From: Aureibacter tunicatorum
GTDB lineage: Bacteria; Bacteroidota; Bacteroidia; Cytophagales; Cyclobacteriaceae
Direction of reading: 5' to 3'
DNA: 64,000 nucleotides
Assembly (NCBI RefSeq): GCF_036492635.1
Contig: NZ_AP025305.1
Location: forward strand, 1,674,001-1,738,000
The position numbers and the translations under genes are program-made. Below the pieces are notes generated by a model. It was not told the origin of the DNA and searched no databases. It saw only the letters and a list, made by a program, of their open reading frames with translations. Of the stretch, positions 1-7,567 are shown piece by piece (position 1 is the first letter of the stretch; the number at the start of each line of letters is the position of its first letter).

Positions 1-48
1 TATATCATTTACAGGAATTGATCTTGATCCTTTTTTAGGAATAGCCAT
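1..48 (-). CDS. 5' end of a small hypothetical protein, runs off the window
   Basis: An ATG at 48 (minus strand) opens a frame beginning M-A-I-P-K-K-G-S-R that continues past the window edge. The start resembles small conserved Bacteroidota proteins beginning 'MAIPKKGSRK', whose function is unknown. It lies only 31 bp after the stop of the previous minus-strand gene, so the two may share a cassette or transcript. Only 16 codons are visible. Confidence 0.45.
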   Translation of the reverse strand, partial: MAIPKKGSRSIPVNDI

Positions 49-79
49 TATTTACAATTTCAGTTTTGTGAAACAAAAT

Positions 80-403
80 TTATTCTTCAGGAACATTTTT
101 CAAGAGCCATTCAATTGCAGATTCTTCTATTATTTTTTTTACTAAAAGTTCATTGTTTACACCAAGAGAAATTACAGATATATGTGTTTGGTAAGAGTTT
201 TGATCTTCTAGAATAGCTCTGATTCCTTTAATTGGGTTTAACATTACAGATTTAGTATCAAAGTTTGAGATCAAATCTGTAAATTTTTGAGCAAGGTCAG
301 TTGAATTTGGTTCCCAAGTACCTTCCAAATATGACATGTCAGGTATAATTTTAGTCAATCGTCCAATATGCTCATTTTTCCATAAAATTTTATATCTGTC
401 CAT
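80..403 (-). CDS. Hypothetical 107-aa cassette protein
   Basis: A 107-residue soluble protein with no signal peptide or membrane segment. I do not recognise the family. It has an acidic, mixed alpha/beta-like composition and ends in VPEE. It is the first gene after the attI-like tail of the recombinase fragment: its ATG is 16 bp from the conserved GTT boundary at 419-421, as expected for a cassette gene inserted at that site. No hairpin follows its stop; the next gene starts 31 bp later, so the cassette may carry two genes. Confidence 0.6.
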   Translation of the reverse strand: MDRYKILWKNEHIGRLTKIIPDMSYLEGTWEPNSTDLAQKFTDLISNFDTKSVMLNPIKGIRAILEDQNSYQTHISVISLGVNNELLVKKIIEESAIEWLLKNVPEE

Positions 404-418
404 TATTTAATTGTACAC

Positions 419-490
419 AACACCCCAATAACACGAATTCCATATATTCCACCTATGCACGGAACTCATTTATTAGGCTAAAAATTTATT
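419..490 (-). repeat. attI-like tail downstream of recombinase fragment 1
   Basis: Read on the minus strand this follows the recombinase stop codon and ends in GGAATTCGTGTTATTGGGGT then GTTG. The same tail, with modest variation, precedes many cargo genes of the right-hand array (ending near 41794, 47583, 50721, 56446, 60866). The terminal GTT marks the inferred insertion point of the cassette carrying the gene at 80-403. Confidence 0.7.
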
Positions 491-829
491 TCAATAAAAA
501 AATAAGTTTAAAAAGTTATATTTCAAACATATCAAGAGGATTTCCGGCTTTACTAAACCTAAATCGGTAATATGTGTATATATTTCAGTTGTTTTGGAGC
601 TATGATGCCTCAAGATGTGTTGAATGTATCGCAAATTCACACCATTCTCCAAAAGGTGAGTTGCAAAACTATGTCTTAGACTATGAGGTGTAATTGTCTT
701 ATCTACACTTGCTTCTTTTACATATTTTTCAACAAACTTTTGAGTACTTGTGCTTGTGTACATCCCTCCATTTTGACCTTCAAATAGATAAATTTCTGGA
801 TTATATCTTTAGCATCTGATAGTTCTATC
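491..829 (-). pseudogene. Decayed tyrosine recombinase, C-terminal fragment 1
   Basis: The uninterrupted part (763 to 491) encodes about 90 residues with the catalytic-domain signatures of a tyrosine recombinase: [15 protein letters not shown] (H-x-x-R box), [17 protein letters not shown] and the nucleophile Tyr in EIYTH. Coding similarity continues upstream as [14 protein letters not shown] but is broken by an in-frame TAA and an apparent internal deletion before a DRTI segment. The N-terminal core-binding domain and first catalytic Arg are absent, so the enzyme is dead. The segment between YLF and HSLRH is about 40 residues, which leaves no room for the additional patch of integron IntI proteins, so the parent was XerC/D-like. 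A family B hairpin (831-884) abuts its 5' side and the attI-like tail its 3' side. Confidence 0.8.
524..531 (-). promoter_or_regulatory. Putative TAnnTTTG -7 element inside the recombinase tail
   Basis: TATGTTTG on the minus strand fits the Bacteroidota -7 consensus and points towards the gene at 80-403. The homologous position in the spacer at 56333 also carries TATGTTTG. It could give each cassette its own promoter. Sequence-only prediction. Confidence 0.35.
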
Positions 830-830
830 G

Positions 831-884
831 GCAAAAACTAAGCTTTCATATTGGACTCTGCGATCCATACGAAGACTATTATTC
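831..884 (-). repeat. attC-like hairpin, family B (left array)
   Basis: Minus strand reads AGTCTTCGTATGGATC-GCA-GAGTCCAATATGAAAGCTTAGTT, an imperfect stem with a GCA loop. It is nearly identical to hairpins in the right array (for example 45401, 48849, 60661). It starts at the end of the gene at 879-1538 and leads directly into recombinase fragment 1. The usual AAC of the R''-like box is lost here (AATAATAG). Confidence 0.7.
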
Positions 885-1538
885 CTTAAACCTCCGCGAA
901 ATCCCTAAACAATGTTCATCAGCAAAAGAGTGGCCTATACCATCGAATTGTAACTCTGATATTGCCACACGACTACTCTTTTCGCCATTATATCTACCAG
1001 AAAATATCAATTCAATACTCAAAGGATTATCACTTGAAAAACTATATGTTGAATCAAAACGAATGTATTGAAGCTTTGGAGTGTCTTGAATTCTATAAGC
1101 CTCTACTTTTTCCGAATTAATGTGCACCAATAAATTTTTGGCTCTAGATATAGAGTCATACTCATTTTTCGAATTTCGAATTCCATTAACGATATATAAG
1201 CCTCGTAAAGACTCGGTTGGGGATTTTGTAGCTAGAGAATCATAAGGATAACTGACAGTTGTAAATTTATAATTCAATTGAACCTTGTCATTATAGTAGT
1301 AAGTTGTATTTAACCTAGAATCATCAAGGGATTTATACGTTGAGTCTAAGTCATATCGAATATTTAATGAGCAAAACCAACTACACATTCCATTAAGCAT
1401 TGGTTCAGTTTTACCAAATACATTTTCAATTCCTTCTCTTTGATAAAACCCATTGCACACCACTGTAGTTTGCTTTCGGCTTATACAGCTCATAACAGTT
1501 AAACTCAAAAAGAGAAATATCTTAATTATTTGTCTCAA
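879..1538 (-). CDS. Lipoprotein with discoidin/NADase-type glycan-binding-like domain
   Basis: 219 residues. An N-terminal signal with lipobox (VMSC, Cys near residue 18) predicts an outer-membrane or periplasmic lipoprotein. The C-terminal half has the pattern of an F5/8-type (discoidin-like) sugar-binding fold: YIVNGIRNSKNEYD...SRAKNLLVHIN, then a beta-rich segment ending in SRVAISELQFDGIG. Similar domains occur in proteins annotated as having an NADase-type glycan-binding domain; that assignment rests on motif resemblance only. It is a minus-strand cassette gene flanked by hairpins at 1555-1607 and 831-884. Function unknown. Confidence 0.6.
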   Translation of the reverse strand: MRQIIKIFLFLSLTVMSCISRKQTTVVCNGFYQREGIENVFGKTEPMLNGMCSWFCSLNIRYDLDSTYKSLDDSRLNTTYYYNDKVQLNYKFTTVSYPYDSLATKSPTESLRGLYIVNGIRNSKNEYDSISRAKNLLVHINSEKVEAYRIQDTPKLQYIRFDSTYSFSSDNPLSIELIFSGRYNGEKSSRVAISELQFDGIGHSFADEHCLGISRRFKE

Positions 1539-1554
1539 TCTTCTTCTTAATTAT

Positions 1555-1607
1555 GGTTAACGCTTTGTGTAAGATGCGTTTTAATGCATTTTACATTGTG
1601 TTTTAAG
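1555..1607 (-). repeat. attC-like hairpin (left array)
   Basis: Minus strand: a TTAAAAC box overlapping the stop codon of the upstream gene, then an imperfect stem (AATGTAAAATGC / GCATCTTACA) and a closing GCGTTAACC. AAC and GTT are at the expected ends of an attC-like site. The sequence differs from families A-C, so it is a separate variant. Confidence 0.6.
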
Positions 1608-2061
1608 CTGCTTTATTTCTTATTAATTCAACTAATTCAGTCAAGGCATTATTGATTTCTTCATTAGTATTCCAATCCAATTTTCTACCATTAATTTCAA
1701 AATGGCAGTATAATCCATCTACAACTATTCCTCCCCAATTGGTCCGTTCAAGTTCAGCACTTAACAATCTATTAATTGTTTTAGACTCCTGTGAATTCAA
1801 TTTGACTTTCTTGCTTTTTATTGCTAGTCGATCAAGATTAAAAATCTTTTTATTAAATCTTTTGTTGTCATATTCAGCATTCCATATTTTTAATTCAAAT
1901 TCTGATGGATTATTATCATTCAGTGTAACCGAAAATCCATGAGATAATAATTGTCCTATTTCGAGATATTGAAATCGAAACTCTTCAGAATCATTTGTAT
2001 CTAACAATTCTTTCTTAATCTGATTCCAATAATCTTCTCTTTTATTTGAAAACCTTTCCAT
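1603..2061 (-). CDS. Hypothetical 153-aa cassette protein
   Basis: Read from ATG at 2061 (MERFSNK...). A longer frame reaching 2115 begins inside the upstream hairpin and is unlikely to be used. The protein is soluble, with a conserved-looking WGGIVVDGLYCHFEING core and a helical C-terminus. I do not recognise the family; its size and style resemble uncharacterised immunity-like proteins but no specific motif supports this. It sits directly after the family A hairpin (2073-2137), whose GTTGTCA end forms the 5' boundary of the cassette. Confidence 0.6.
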   Translation of the reverse strand: MERFSNKREDYWNQIKKELLDTNDSEEFRFQYLEIGQLLSHGFSVTLNDNNPSEFELKIWNAEYDNKRFNKKIFNLDRLAIKSKKVKLNSQESKTINRLLSAELERTNWGGIVVDGLYCHFEINGRKLDWNTNEEINNALTELVELIRNKAA

Positions 2062-2072
2062 TTTTTTTTTTT

Positions 2073-2137
2073 GACAACGTATTTGTGTATGGTGCGTATC
2101 CCAACGTGTATGCATTATACACTTTATTGGCTGTAGT
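2073..2137 (-). repeat. attC-like hairpin, family A (left array)
   Basis: Minus strand: GTGTATAATGCATACAC-GTT-GGGATACGCACCATACAC, an imperfect palindrome of the same family as the site at 48175-48236. It begins with ACTACAGCCAAT, whose reverse complement ATTGGCTGTAGT matches 10/12 bases of the cassette start GTTGGCTGTAAT at 3063-3052 (minus). This is the pairing expected between an attC R'' box and the 5' end of the same integron cassette. Confidence 0.8.
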
Positions 2138-2139
2138 TT

Positions 2140-2964
2140 TTATTCTTTATTTAGTTTTTTCCAATAATCTTGGTAGTACTTAATTTGCTTTTCTAATTGA
2201 ATATCAATACCGTTTAATTTTCTATGATAGGAAGTTAATATAATTCCAGACATATCATCAGGGTGAAAAATTCCATTAGTTTTAAAAAAATTGTATAAGC
2301 GAGAACCTTTCCATAATCCCCAATTATTTCTAATCCATAATCCCATTCCAAAATGAGAATTGGCAGTAAATTCGGTTTCTGTTTTATTTTTTATTTCCTC
2401 TATGAGTTTTTTGTCTAACATAGAATTTAATTCGTTATAACACTCATTCAAATTTTTTGGAATATATATACCTTCCAAATATTCATAAAAGGAATAGTCA
2501 TTTCCTTCTTCTAAGTCACTTTCTTCTATAATTATTTTTTGAGTAATGTTATTTTTAGTTTCAAATCTAATTCCAATATCATAGCCTACGTCTTCACTTT
2601 CGTCAGTTGTCCACCAATCTTCTCCGTAAACATTTTCTATTTCCGAAATTTTTAGTCCTTCTTTGATTTTTAAACCTTTTGCTGTTTTGTAATTAATTTT
2701 GGGTTCTAAAATAATTTCATAAACGATACTGTCACTATCAAAAGTAAAACTCATTAGTTTTTCTGGATATAGAAGAAAATATTCGTTGTCTTCAATAGCC
2801 TTTCTACTGAAGTTATTTCCAAGAATATCGATTACTTTAGATTCTTTAATTCCGAGTGTTAGAGAGTCAATTCCTTTCCCTTCTTTAATAATTGATTGAG
2901 AATAAACAAAGTTTAATGATGATATGAGCAAAAATGATATGGCAACTATTTTATTCAAGGTCAT
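2140..2964 (-). CDS. Secreted protein with C-terminal DUF6794 domain
   Basis: 274 residues with an N-terminal signal peptide (cleavage predicted after VYSQ). Residues roughly 30-150 are beta-rich. The C-terminal ~100 residues carry the DUF6794 signature: IPKNLNECYNELN, then HFGMGLWIRNNWGLW, then HPDDMSGIILTSYHR. The domain is common in Bacteroidota and its function is unknown. The protein is predicted periplasmic. It is cargo of the cassette bounded by the attI-like tail at 3061 and the hairpin at 2073-2137. Confidence 0.75.
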   Translation of the reverse strand: MTLNKIVAISFLLISSLNFVYSQSIIKEGKGIDSLTLGIKESKVIDILGNNFSRKAIEDNEYFLLYPEKLMSFTFDSDSIVYEIILEPKINYKTAKGLKIKEGLKISEIENVYGEDWWTTDESEDVGYDIGIRFETKNNITQKIIIEESDLEEGNDYSFYEYLEGIYIPKNLNECYNELNSMLDKKLIEEIKNKTETEFTANSHFGMGLWIRNNWGLWKGSRLYNFFKTNGIFHPDDMSGIILTSYHRKLNGIDIQLEKQIKYYQDYWKKLNKE

Positions 2965-3060
2965 GTGTTTTAGTTTTATTCAAATCTTATTTTTTGTAAG
3001 AAAAGGCTTAATAAGTGAAACCTTATTTTGATTTAGTTAAAGGACTTTAAAATTACAGCC

Positions 3061-3133
3061 AACACCCCAATAACACGAATTCCGTATATTTTATTTATGC
3101 GCGGAACTCATTTAATTGGGCTAAAAATCTATT
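3061..3133 (-). repeat. attI-like tail downstream of recombinase fragment 2
   Basis: Minus strand ends GGAATTCGTGTTATTGGGGT followed by GTTGGCTG. It is nearly identical to the tail at 419-490 and to the 3' ends of the right-array spacers. The terminal GTT (3063-3061) begins the DUF6794 cassette. Confidence 0.7.
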
Positions 3134-3294
3134 TCAATTAAAAATTAAGTTTAAAAAGTCATATTTCAAATATATAAAGAGGATTTCCGACCTTATTAAA
3201 TCTAAATCGGTAATATGTGTATGTATTTCATTTGTTTTGGAGCTATGATGTCCCAAGATGTGTTGAATGTATCGCAAATTCACACCATTTTCCT
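3134..3294 (-). pseudogene. Decayed tyrosine recombinase, C-terminal fragment 2
   Basis: Encodes only the last ~50 residues of the same recombinase as fragment 1: [20 protein letters not shown], then NEIHTHITDL. The conserved GHHSSKT is kept, but the catalytic tyrosine codon reads CAT (His), so the fragment is non-functional even at the active site. Everything upstream of the Glu at ~3294 is missing and the sequence changes abruptly to unrelated DNA, which marks the inner edge of the left array. Confidence 0.75.
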
Positions 3295-3591
3295 AATTTT
3301 GGCTAGTATTTGAAGCTTGAATTCAACGTTGAAATAAATCCTCTTTCTTCTTTTTAAGATGTATCGATTGGTGTCTGATTGATTTTACCAAATTTCTTAT
3401 GAACTCACGATTATCCTCATTTTATTGAAATCCTATGCTTGAAATTATTTGCTCCAATCTGTGTGATGTGAAGTTTGTGTTTTGAGAGGAAAAATTGAAT
3501 TATTTATTTTTTTGAGCTTGCTTTAATTAACTTGCTTGGGTATCTATGACAGTGATAATGTCTAGTATGAAGCGACTAAAATTATTGATTT
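3295..3591. other. Non-coding junction between left array and chromosomal core
   Basis: About 300 bp with no credible gene, hairpin site or repeat that I can see. It separates the truncated recombinase from the GNAT gene at 3592. Confidence 0.4.
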
Positions 3592-4131
3592 ATGAATTTA
3601 TTTGAAACCGAAAGGCTTGTTGTAAGAAGCTTAAGCGCTGAAGACGCTGATGATTATTTTGATATGAATGGAAATCCCAATGTGATGCGCTTGATTCCCA
3701 GAGAGGCAATGAGCAGAGAGGACAGCGATAAGCATCTTCAGAACTTTTTGGATACGGATTATGCGCGTACGGATACCAAAGTTTATGCGATTGAAGCCAA
3801 GGGAGAAAAGGAGTTTGTAGGACTGGCGGGTATGCTGAAGAATAATAAGGGCGAGGATGAAATCGCTTATCGATTGAGAGAGAAGTATTGGAGAAGGGGC
3901 TTGGGAACTGAGATTGCCGAGGGCTTGATCGAATACGTGTTTTTCCACATGAAGACTGAAGTATTGACTGCCGATGTCTATGTGGAAAATAGGGGCTCTG
4001 TGAAGATATTGGAGAAGTTCATGACTATGCGCGAGGAGTTTTTTAATCCATCGGACAATTGCACAGACAGAAGATATGAATTGCAAAGAAGCGATTGGGA
4101 AACAGTGAAGCTCTCTAGCAATAGATCATAA
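3592..4131 (+). CDS. GNAT family N-acetyltransferase (RimJ/RimL type)
   Basis: 179 residues. Opens with FETERLVVRSLSAEDADDYF, the hallmark start of RimJ/RimL-like GNATs, and contains the acetyl-CoA loop in RRGLGTEIAEGLIEYVF followed by the VYVENRGSVKILEKF helix. The predicted reaction is acetyl transfer from acetyl-CoA to an amine (ribosomal protein N-terminus, antibiotic or small molecule); the substrate cannot be deduced. Cytoplasmic. Monocistronic, at the left edge of the core. Its codon use is less AT-rich than the adjoining array, consistent with core DNA. Confidence 0.85.
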   Translation: MNLFETERLVVRSLSAEDADDYFDMNGNPNVMRLIPREAMSREDSDKHLQNFLDTDYARTDTKVYAIEAKGEKEFVGLAGMLKNNKGEDEIAYRLREKYWRRGLGTEIAEGLIEYVFFHMKTEVLTADVYVENRGSVKILEKFMTMREEFFNPSDNCTDRRYELQRSDWETVKLSSNRS

Positions 4132-4350
4132 TTTTCATTTTAACGCCTATGTTTTTTAATAATAAGATGTTGTGAATGCATGATGTTGAATCAAGTCATT
4201 GTTAAGCAAAGCAAAGTGCAAAAAAATGCATATTGAAAGTGTTTAGTTAGTTGTTAATTTATGTTTTTTATCTGTTTAGGTTTATTATTAGATGCTTAAA
4301 TATTATATTTATTTGTATAAGGAAATATAATCTAACATTAATCTAAATAA

Positions 4351-5034
4351 ATGAAAATGATACGTGAGGAACAATTACTTTTTTGCAAAAAATGCCAGAA
4401 TAGAAAAATGAATGTTGAGCAAGGGCTTTTGTGTGGTTTGACAAATGAGAAAGCCGCATTTGAGAATACTTGCCCGGATTTTAAGGATGATCCTTCTGTG
4501 GCAAACACTCCTTCGGATGAAAGCATAGGTTATAATACCGAAGAGTTGGAAAATGAACTGACTTTCGAAATGCTGGAGCAATTAAAAATGGAGCAGCAAC
4601 TTATTCCGGCTATTGTGACCGGATGCATTGCAGGATTGCTTGGAGCTGTCGTTTGGGGCGTGATTTCAGTGGTGACAGGTTATCAAATAGGTTATTTGGC
4701 TCTTGCCATTGGAGCAGGTGTAGGGTTTACCATTCGTAAATTTGGCAAAGGCATCGAAAAGATCTTTGGGATTTTTGGGGCTGCGATCGCTTTGCTTAGT
4801 GTGGTTTTTGGTAATTTTTTGAGTATTGTGGGGCAAGTCGCGAATTACGAAGGTTTGGGGTATTTGGAAACGATACTTATGATTGATTACAGCTTGTTGC
4901 CTGATATTATGATGGAGACATTTAGTGTTATTGATATTTTGTTTTATGGTTTGGCAATAGTAGAAGGATACAAGTTTTCTTTTCGCCAGATCACTCAGGA
5001 AGAGTTGATAGAACTAAAAAAACAGAGCGCTTAA
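4351..5034 (+). CDS. Membrane protein with N-terminal Cys-rich (zinc-ribbon-like) segment
   Basis: 227 residues. The N-terminus has FCKKCQNRKM and LLCGLTNEKAAFENTCPDF, four cysteines spaced like a small treble-clef or zinc-ribbon. A hydrophilic linker follows, then about four hydrophobic segments starting near residue 85 (LIPAIVTGCIAGLLGAVVWG). The architecture recurs in Bacteroidota proteins of unknown role. Predicted inner-membrane protein with the Cys cluster in the cytoplasm. The start could also be the second Met (4357). Confidence 0.7.
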   Translation: MKMIREEQLLFCKKCQNRKMNVEQGLLCGLTNEKAAFENTCPDFKDDPSVANTPSDESIGYNTEELENELTFEMLEQLKMEQQLIPAIVTGCIAGLLGAVVWGVISVVTGYQIGYLALAIGAGVGFTIRKFGKGIEKIFGIFGAAIALLSVVFGNFLSIVGQVANYEGLGYLETILMIDYSLLPDIMMETFSVIDILFYGLAIVEGYKFSFRQITQEELIELKKQSA

Positions 5035-5287
5035 GTTAGCATGCAATTTATAAGATATGCTGAGAAGTTATGGTTTTTATTCAATTTTGCTAGGCTGTAT
5101 TATTACTTTATTCAAGTAGTGCGAGTCATGGGTTAATTTTCTAATTGTGCTTTGCCATTAGCAAGAAATCGAGCTTGATTCATGCTTGATTTGGCTATTT
5201 GCGTGTTTGAAATTTTGTTAATTGTTATAATAAAAAAATACAACTTGAAATTTTAAAAAACCTTTCCTAAACTCGCGCTATATTTTT

Positions 5288-5295
5288 TACATTTG
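5288..5295 (+). promoter_or_regulatory. Putative TAnnTTTG -7 element of menB
   Basis: TACATTTG matches the Bacteroidota -7 consensus exactly and lies 27 bp before the ATG at 5323. It supports choosing 5323 rather than the upstream TTG at 5293 as the start. Confidence 0.55.
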
Positions 5296-5322
5296 TGGGA
5301 TTTCAAATTCAAAATTGATACA

Positions 5323-6165
5323 ATGGCAAACCTAGATTGGAAAACAGAAAAGGAATACGAAGAAATAACCTTCAAGACGCTTAACGGTGTGGCTAGAATA
5401 GCGATCAACAGACCTGAATGTCGCAATGCTTTCACGCCAAAGACTGTGGATGAATTGTGGGAAGCTTTGATTATTTGCCATGAGAGCCAGAAGATTGGCG
5501 TAGTCTTGATCACAGGGGAAGGTCCTTCTCCAAAAGATGGCGGTTGGGCTTTTTGCTCAGGCGGCGATCAACGTGTGAGATCGAATACGGGCTATAAAGG
5601 AGAGAATGGGGTTAATAGATTCAATATATTGGATGTGCAGCGTCAGATCCGTTTCATGAACAAGGTCGTGATCGCTGTGGTGCCGGGTTGGGCCGTTGGC
5701 GGCGGGCATAGCTTGCATGTGGTATGCGACATGACGATCGCCAGCAAGGAGCATGCTATTTTTAAGCAGACAGACGCTGATGTGGCTAGTTTTGACGGAG
5801 GGTTCGGATCTGCGTATTTGGCAAGACAAGTAGGGCAGAAGAGAGCCAGAGAGATATTTTTCCTAGGAGCGAATTATTCGGCTCAGGAAGCATTTGAGAT
5901 GGGTATGGTCAATAAAGTAGTGCCTCATGACGAGTTGGAGCAAGTGGCTTATGACTGGGCGCAGGAGATTATGACAAAGAGCCCTACGGCGATCAAGATG
6001 TTGAAGTTTGGCTTCAATTTGATTGACGATGGCTTGGTTGGTCAGCAGGTTTATGCTGGAGAAGCTACGAGATTGGCTTATGGCACTGACGAGGCTGTGG
6101 AAGGAAGAAATGCCTTCTTGGAAAAACGAGAGAGAGACTTTTCCAAGTTCCCTAAGTTCCCTTGA
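5323..6165 (+). CDS. menB: 1,4-dihydroxy-2-naphthoyl-CoA synthase
   Basis: 280 residues, crotonase fold. Converts o-succinylbenzoyl-CoA to 1,4-dihydroxy-2-naphthoyl-CoA in menaquinone synthesis. Visible family features are WAFCSGGDQ (oxyanion loop and CoA binding), PGWAVGGGHSLH and the conserved SFDGGFGSAYLARQVG stretch. The motif KQTDAD places an Asp at about residue 151 where bicarbonate-dependent enzymes such as E. coli MenB have Gly, so this is likely the Asp-type, bicarbonate-independent form (as in Mycobacterium). The start at 5323 is preferred because of the -7 box 27 bp upstream. Monocistronic here; other men genes are not in the window. Confidence 0.95.
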   Translation: MANLDWKTEKEYEEITFKTLNGVARIAINRPECRNAFTPKTVDELWEALIICHESQKIGVVLITGEGPSPKDGGWAFCSGGDQRVRSNTGYKGENGVNRFNILDVQRQIRFMNKVVIAVVPGWAVGGGHSLHVVCDMTIASKEHAIFKQTDADVASFDGGFGSAYLARQVGQKRAREIFFLGANYSAQEAFEMGMVNKVVPHDELEQVAYDWAQEIMTKSPTAIKMLKFGFNLIDDGLVGQQVYAGEATRLAYGTDEAVEGRNAFLEKRERDFSKFPKFP

Positions 6166-6232
6166 TGTAAAAGTTCAAGTGGGAATTATGACATAAACGC
6201 TTAATCAAAATATTTTCATTGATTATTAAGGT

Positions 6233-6329
6233 TTGTCTCGATTAGTTTTTTATGGTTCTCTTAATCATCCTCCTTTGTGTTCCCTCCAGGGTGAAATAAA
6301 ATGGTATAAAAAATCAATCGTGATAATGT
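6233..6329. mobile_element. MITE-like inverted repeat, copy 1
   Basis: About 100 bp with near-inverted ends: CGATTAGTTTTTTATGG on the left and ATAAAAAATCAATCGTGATAAT on the right, with a CCCTCCAGGG core. Homologous copies lie at 25195-25295 and 40256-40354, and degenerate ones at 11965-12046 and possibly 8611-8700. It has no coding capacity, so any movement would need a transposase in trans. Confidence 0.65.
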
Positions 6330-6340
6330 TTATTAAACTA

Positions 6341-6373
6341 AGGACGATTCGCTTTGAATCGTCCTTTTTTTTA
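6341..6373 (+). terminator. Rho-independent terminator downstream of menB
   Basis: Perfect 10-bp stem AGGACGATTC / GAATCGTCCT with a 5-nt loop followed by eight T residues. Confidence 0.8.
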
Positions 6374-6408
6374 TGGAAATCAAAGTGGATGGCTATCCGG
6401 CTGGATTT

Positions 6409-6807
6409 TTAAACAGTCTGTGCTGGTTTGTATTTTATTGCATGGATGAATAAACAGATGAAACTTATGCCTGTCAATGCGATGACAAATGGCGGAAAGT
6501 AAAATACTGATATCAGCACGATAGCCCCGATCGTAAGAAGATTCATGAATTGAGCAGTCTTTTTTTCAGCCAACAGTATTTGAATTCCTACTCCAATCAA
6601 TAAAATGCCCATGGAAATGCTGAATCCGTTATGAAAGTCCAATACGGAGATATTGGCCAAGGAAGCTATTTTGGTTTCCGCCATTTTATCCAAAAGGCTT
6701 TGATAGGGATTTTTAGAGTATTGAGACACAAAGTGCGTTATCGTATGTCCAGTGCCTGTGATGATCATTGCGATTGCTGATATTTTAACTAAGATTTTTG
6801 ACTTCAT
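6409..6807 (-). CDS. Small four-helix membrane protein
   Basis: 132 residues with four hydrophobic segments (near residues 8-25, 60-80, 88-105, 108-125) and a conserved-looking GTGHTITHFVSQY motif after the first helix. It resembles uncharacterised Bacteroidota and Leptospira inner-membrane proteins. Its gene is immediately downstream of the Crp/Fnr regulator on the same strand (76 bp gap), so co-expression is plausible. Function unknown. Confidence 0.65.
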   Translation of the reverse strand: MKSKILVKISAIAMIITGTGHTITHFVSQYSKNPYQSLLDKMAETKIASLANISVLDFHNGFSISMGILLIGVGIQILLAEKKTAQFMNLLTIGAIVLISVFYFPPFVIALTGISFICLFIHAIKYKPAQTV

Positions 6808-6882
6808 GCGTATTAGCTTTTGGTTTACGCAAAAGTGCGATATTCAATCAAGTCCCTCGCTTAACTTTTGTTAATTAGATGT

Positions 6883-7410
6883 TCAGGAGTATTGATTTTG
6901 TTCACTTTCGGCAATCTGTTTTCTGATACGGCTCAGCGACTGAGGCGTGATGCCCAGATAGCTTGAAATGTGTTTCAGAGAATATCTTTGGAAGAATTCG
7001 GGCTCGTGTTTGATAAGATCCAAATAGCGTTGTTTGGGAGTTCGGAAGAGCATTTGCTCATTTCGTCTTTTGCTGTTGATGAATATTTGCTCGCTAAGGA
7101 TTCTTCCAAATTTATTCCAGTAAAACGATTCGTCATATAGCTTGTCCAAGTCGTTTTTGTCAAGCAATATAGCTTCTCCTTCTTCTATGGCCTGAATTCG
7201 CAAGCCGGCGGATTGTTTGCTGATAAAGCTTTCATAGTCGGTGATGAATTCATTTTCCGAACGAAGCAATAGGTTCATTTCATTTAGTTGATCATCTAGA
7301 TGATAGGATCGCAATGAGCCTGATGTGATAAATGCGATAAAGTCGCAAACATCAGGAGGGGATAATATGGTTTCATTTTCTTCGAATTTGATTGATTTCA
7401 AAAAAGGCAA
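6883..7410 (-). CDS. Crp/Fnr family transcriptional regulator
   Basis: Cyclic-nucleotide-binding-like beta-roll (residues ~10-110, FIAFITSGSLRSYHLDD) and a C-terminal winged helix-turn-helix (HISSYLGITPQSLSRIRKQI). No iron-sulfur cysteines, so it is not a classic Fnr. Start problem: the only recognised start is TTG at 7410, but coding similarity to homologues continues upstream (IETLRFAIHQILPITDSDWNDLL) to a TAA near 7480. The true N-terminus may use a non-standard codon such as ATC at 7477. Likely regulates itself and the membrane-protein gene downstream. Confidence 0.85.
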   Translation of the reverse strand: MPFLKSIKFEENETILSPPDVCDFIAFITSGSLRSYHLDDQLNEMNLLLRSENEFITDYESFISKQSAGLRIQAIEEGEAILLDKNDLDKLYDESFYWNKFGRILSEQIFINSKRRNEQMLFRTPKQRYLDLIKHEPEFFQRYSLKHISSYLGITPQSLSRIRKQIAESEQNQYS

Positions 7411-7567
7411 AAGGTCATTCCAATCAGAGTCGGTGATGGGAAGAATTTGATGGATGGCAAAGCGTAATGTTTCGATAGCTTAATGATTAAAAAAGGGTGT
7501 AAAAATAAATTAGAAATCAGCCTGCCCTTTTCAAAGAGCATGGCTTGATATGCAAATGCCGATGAGC

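Noticed and set aside
491-829. Functional integrase gene
   Set aside because: In-frame stop, internal deletion and absence of the N-terminal domain and first catalytic Arg show it is a remnant.
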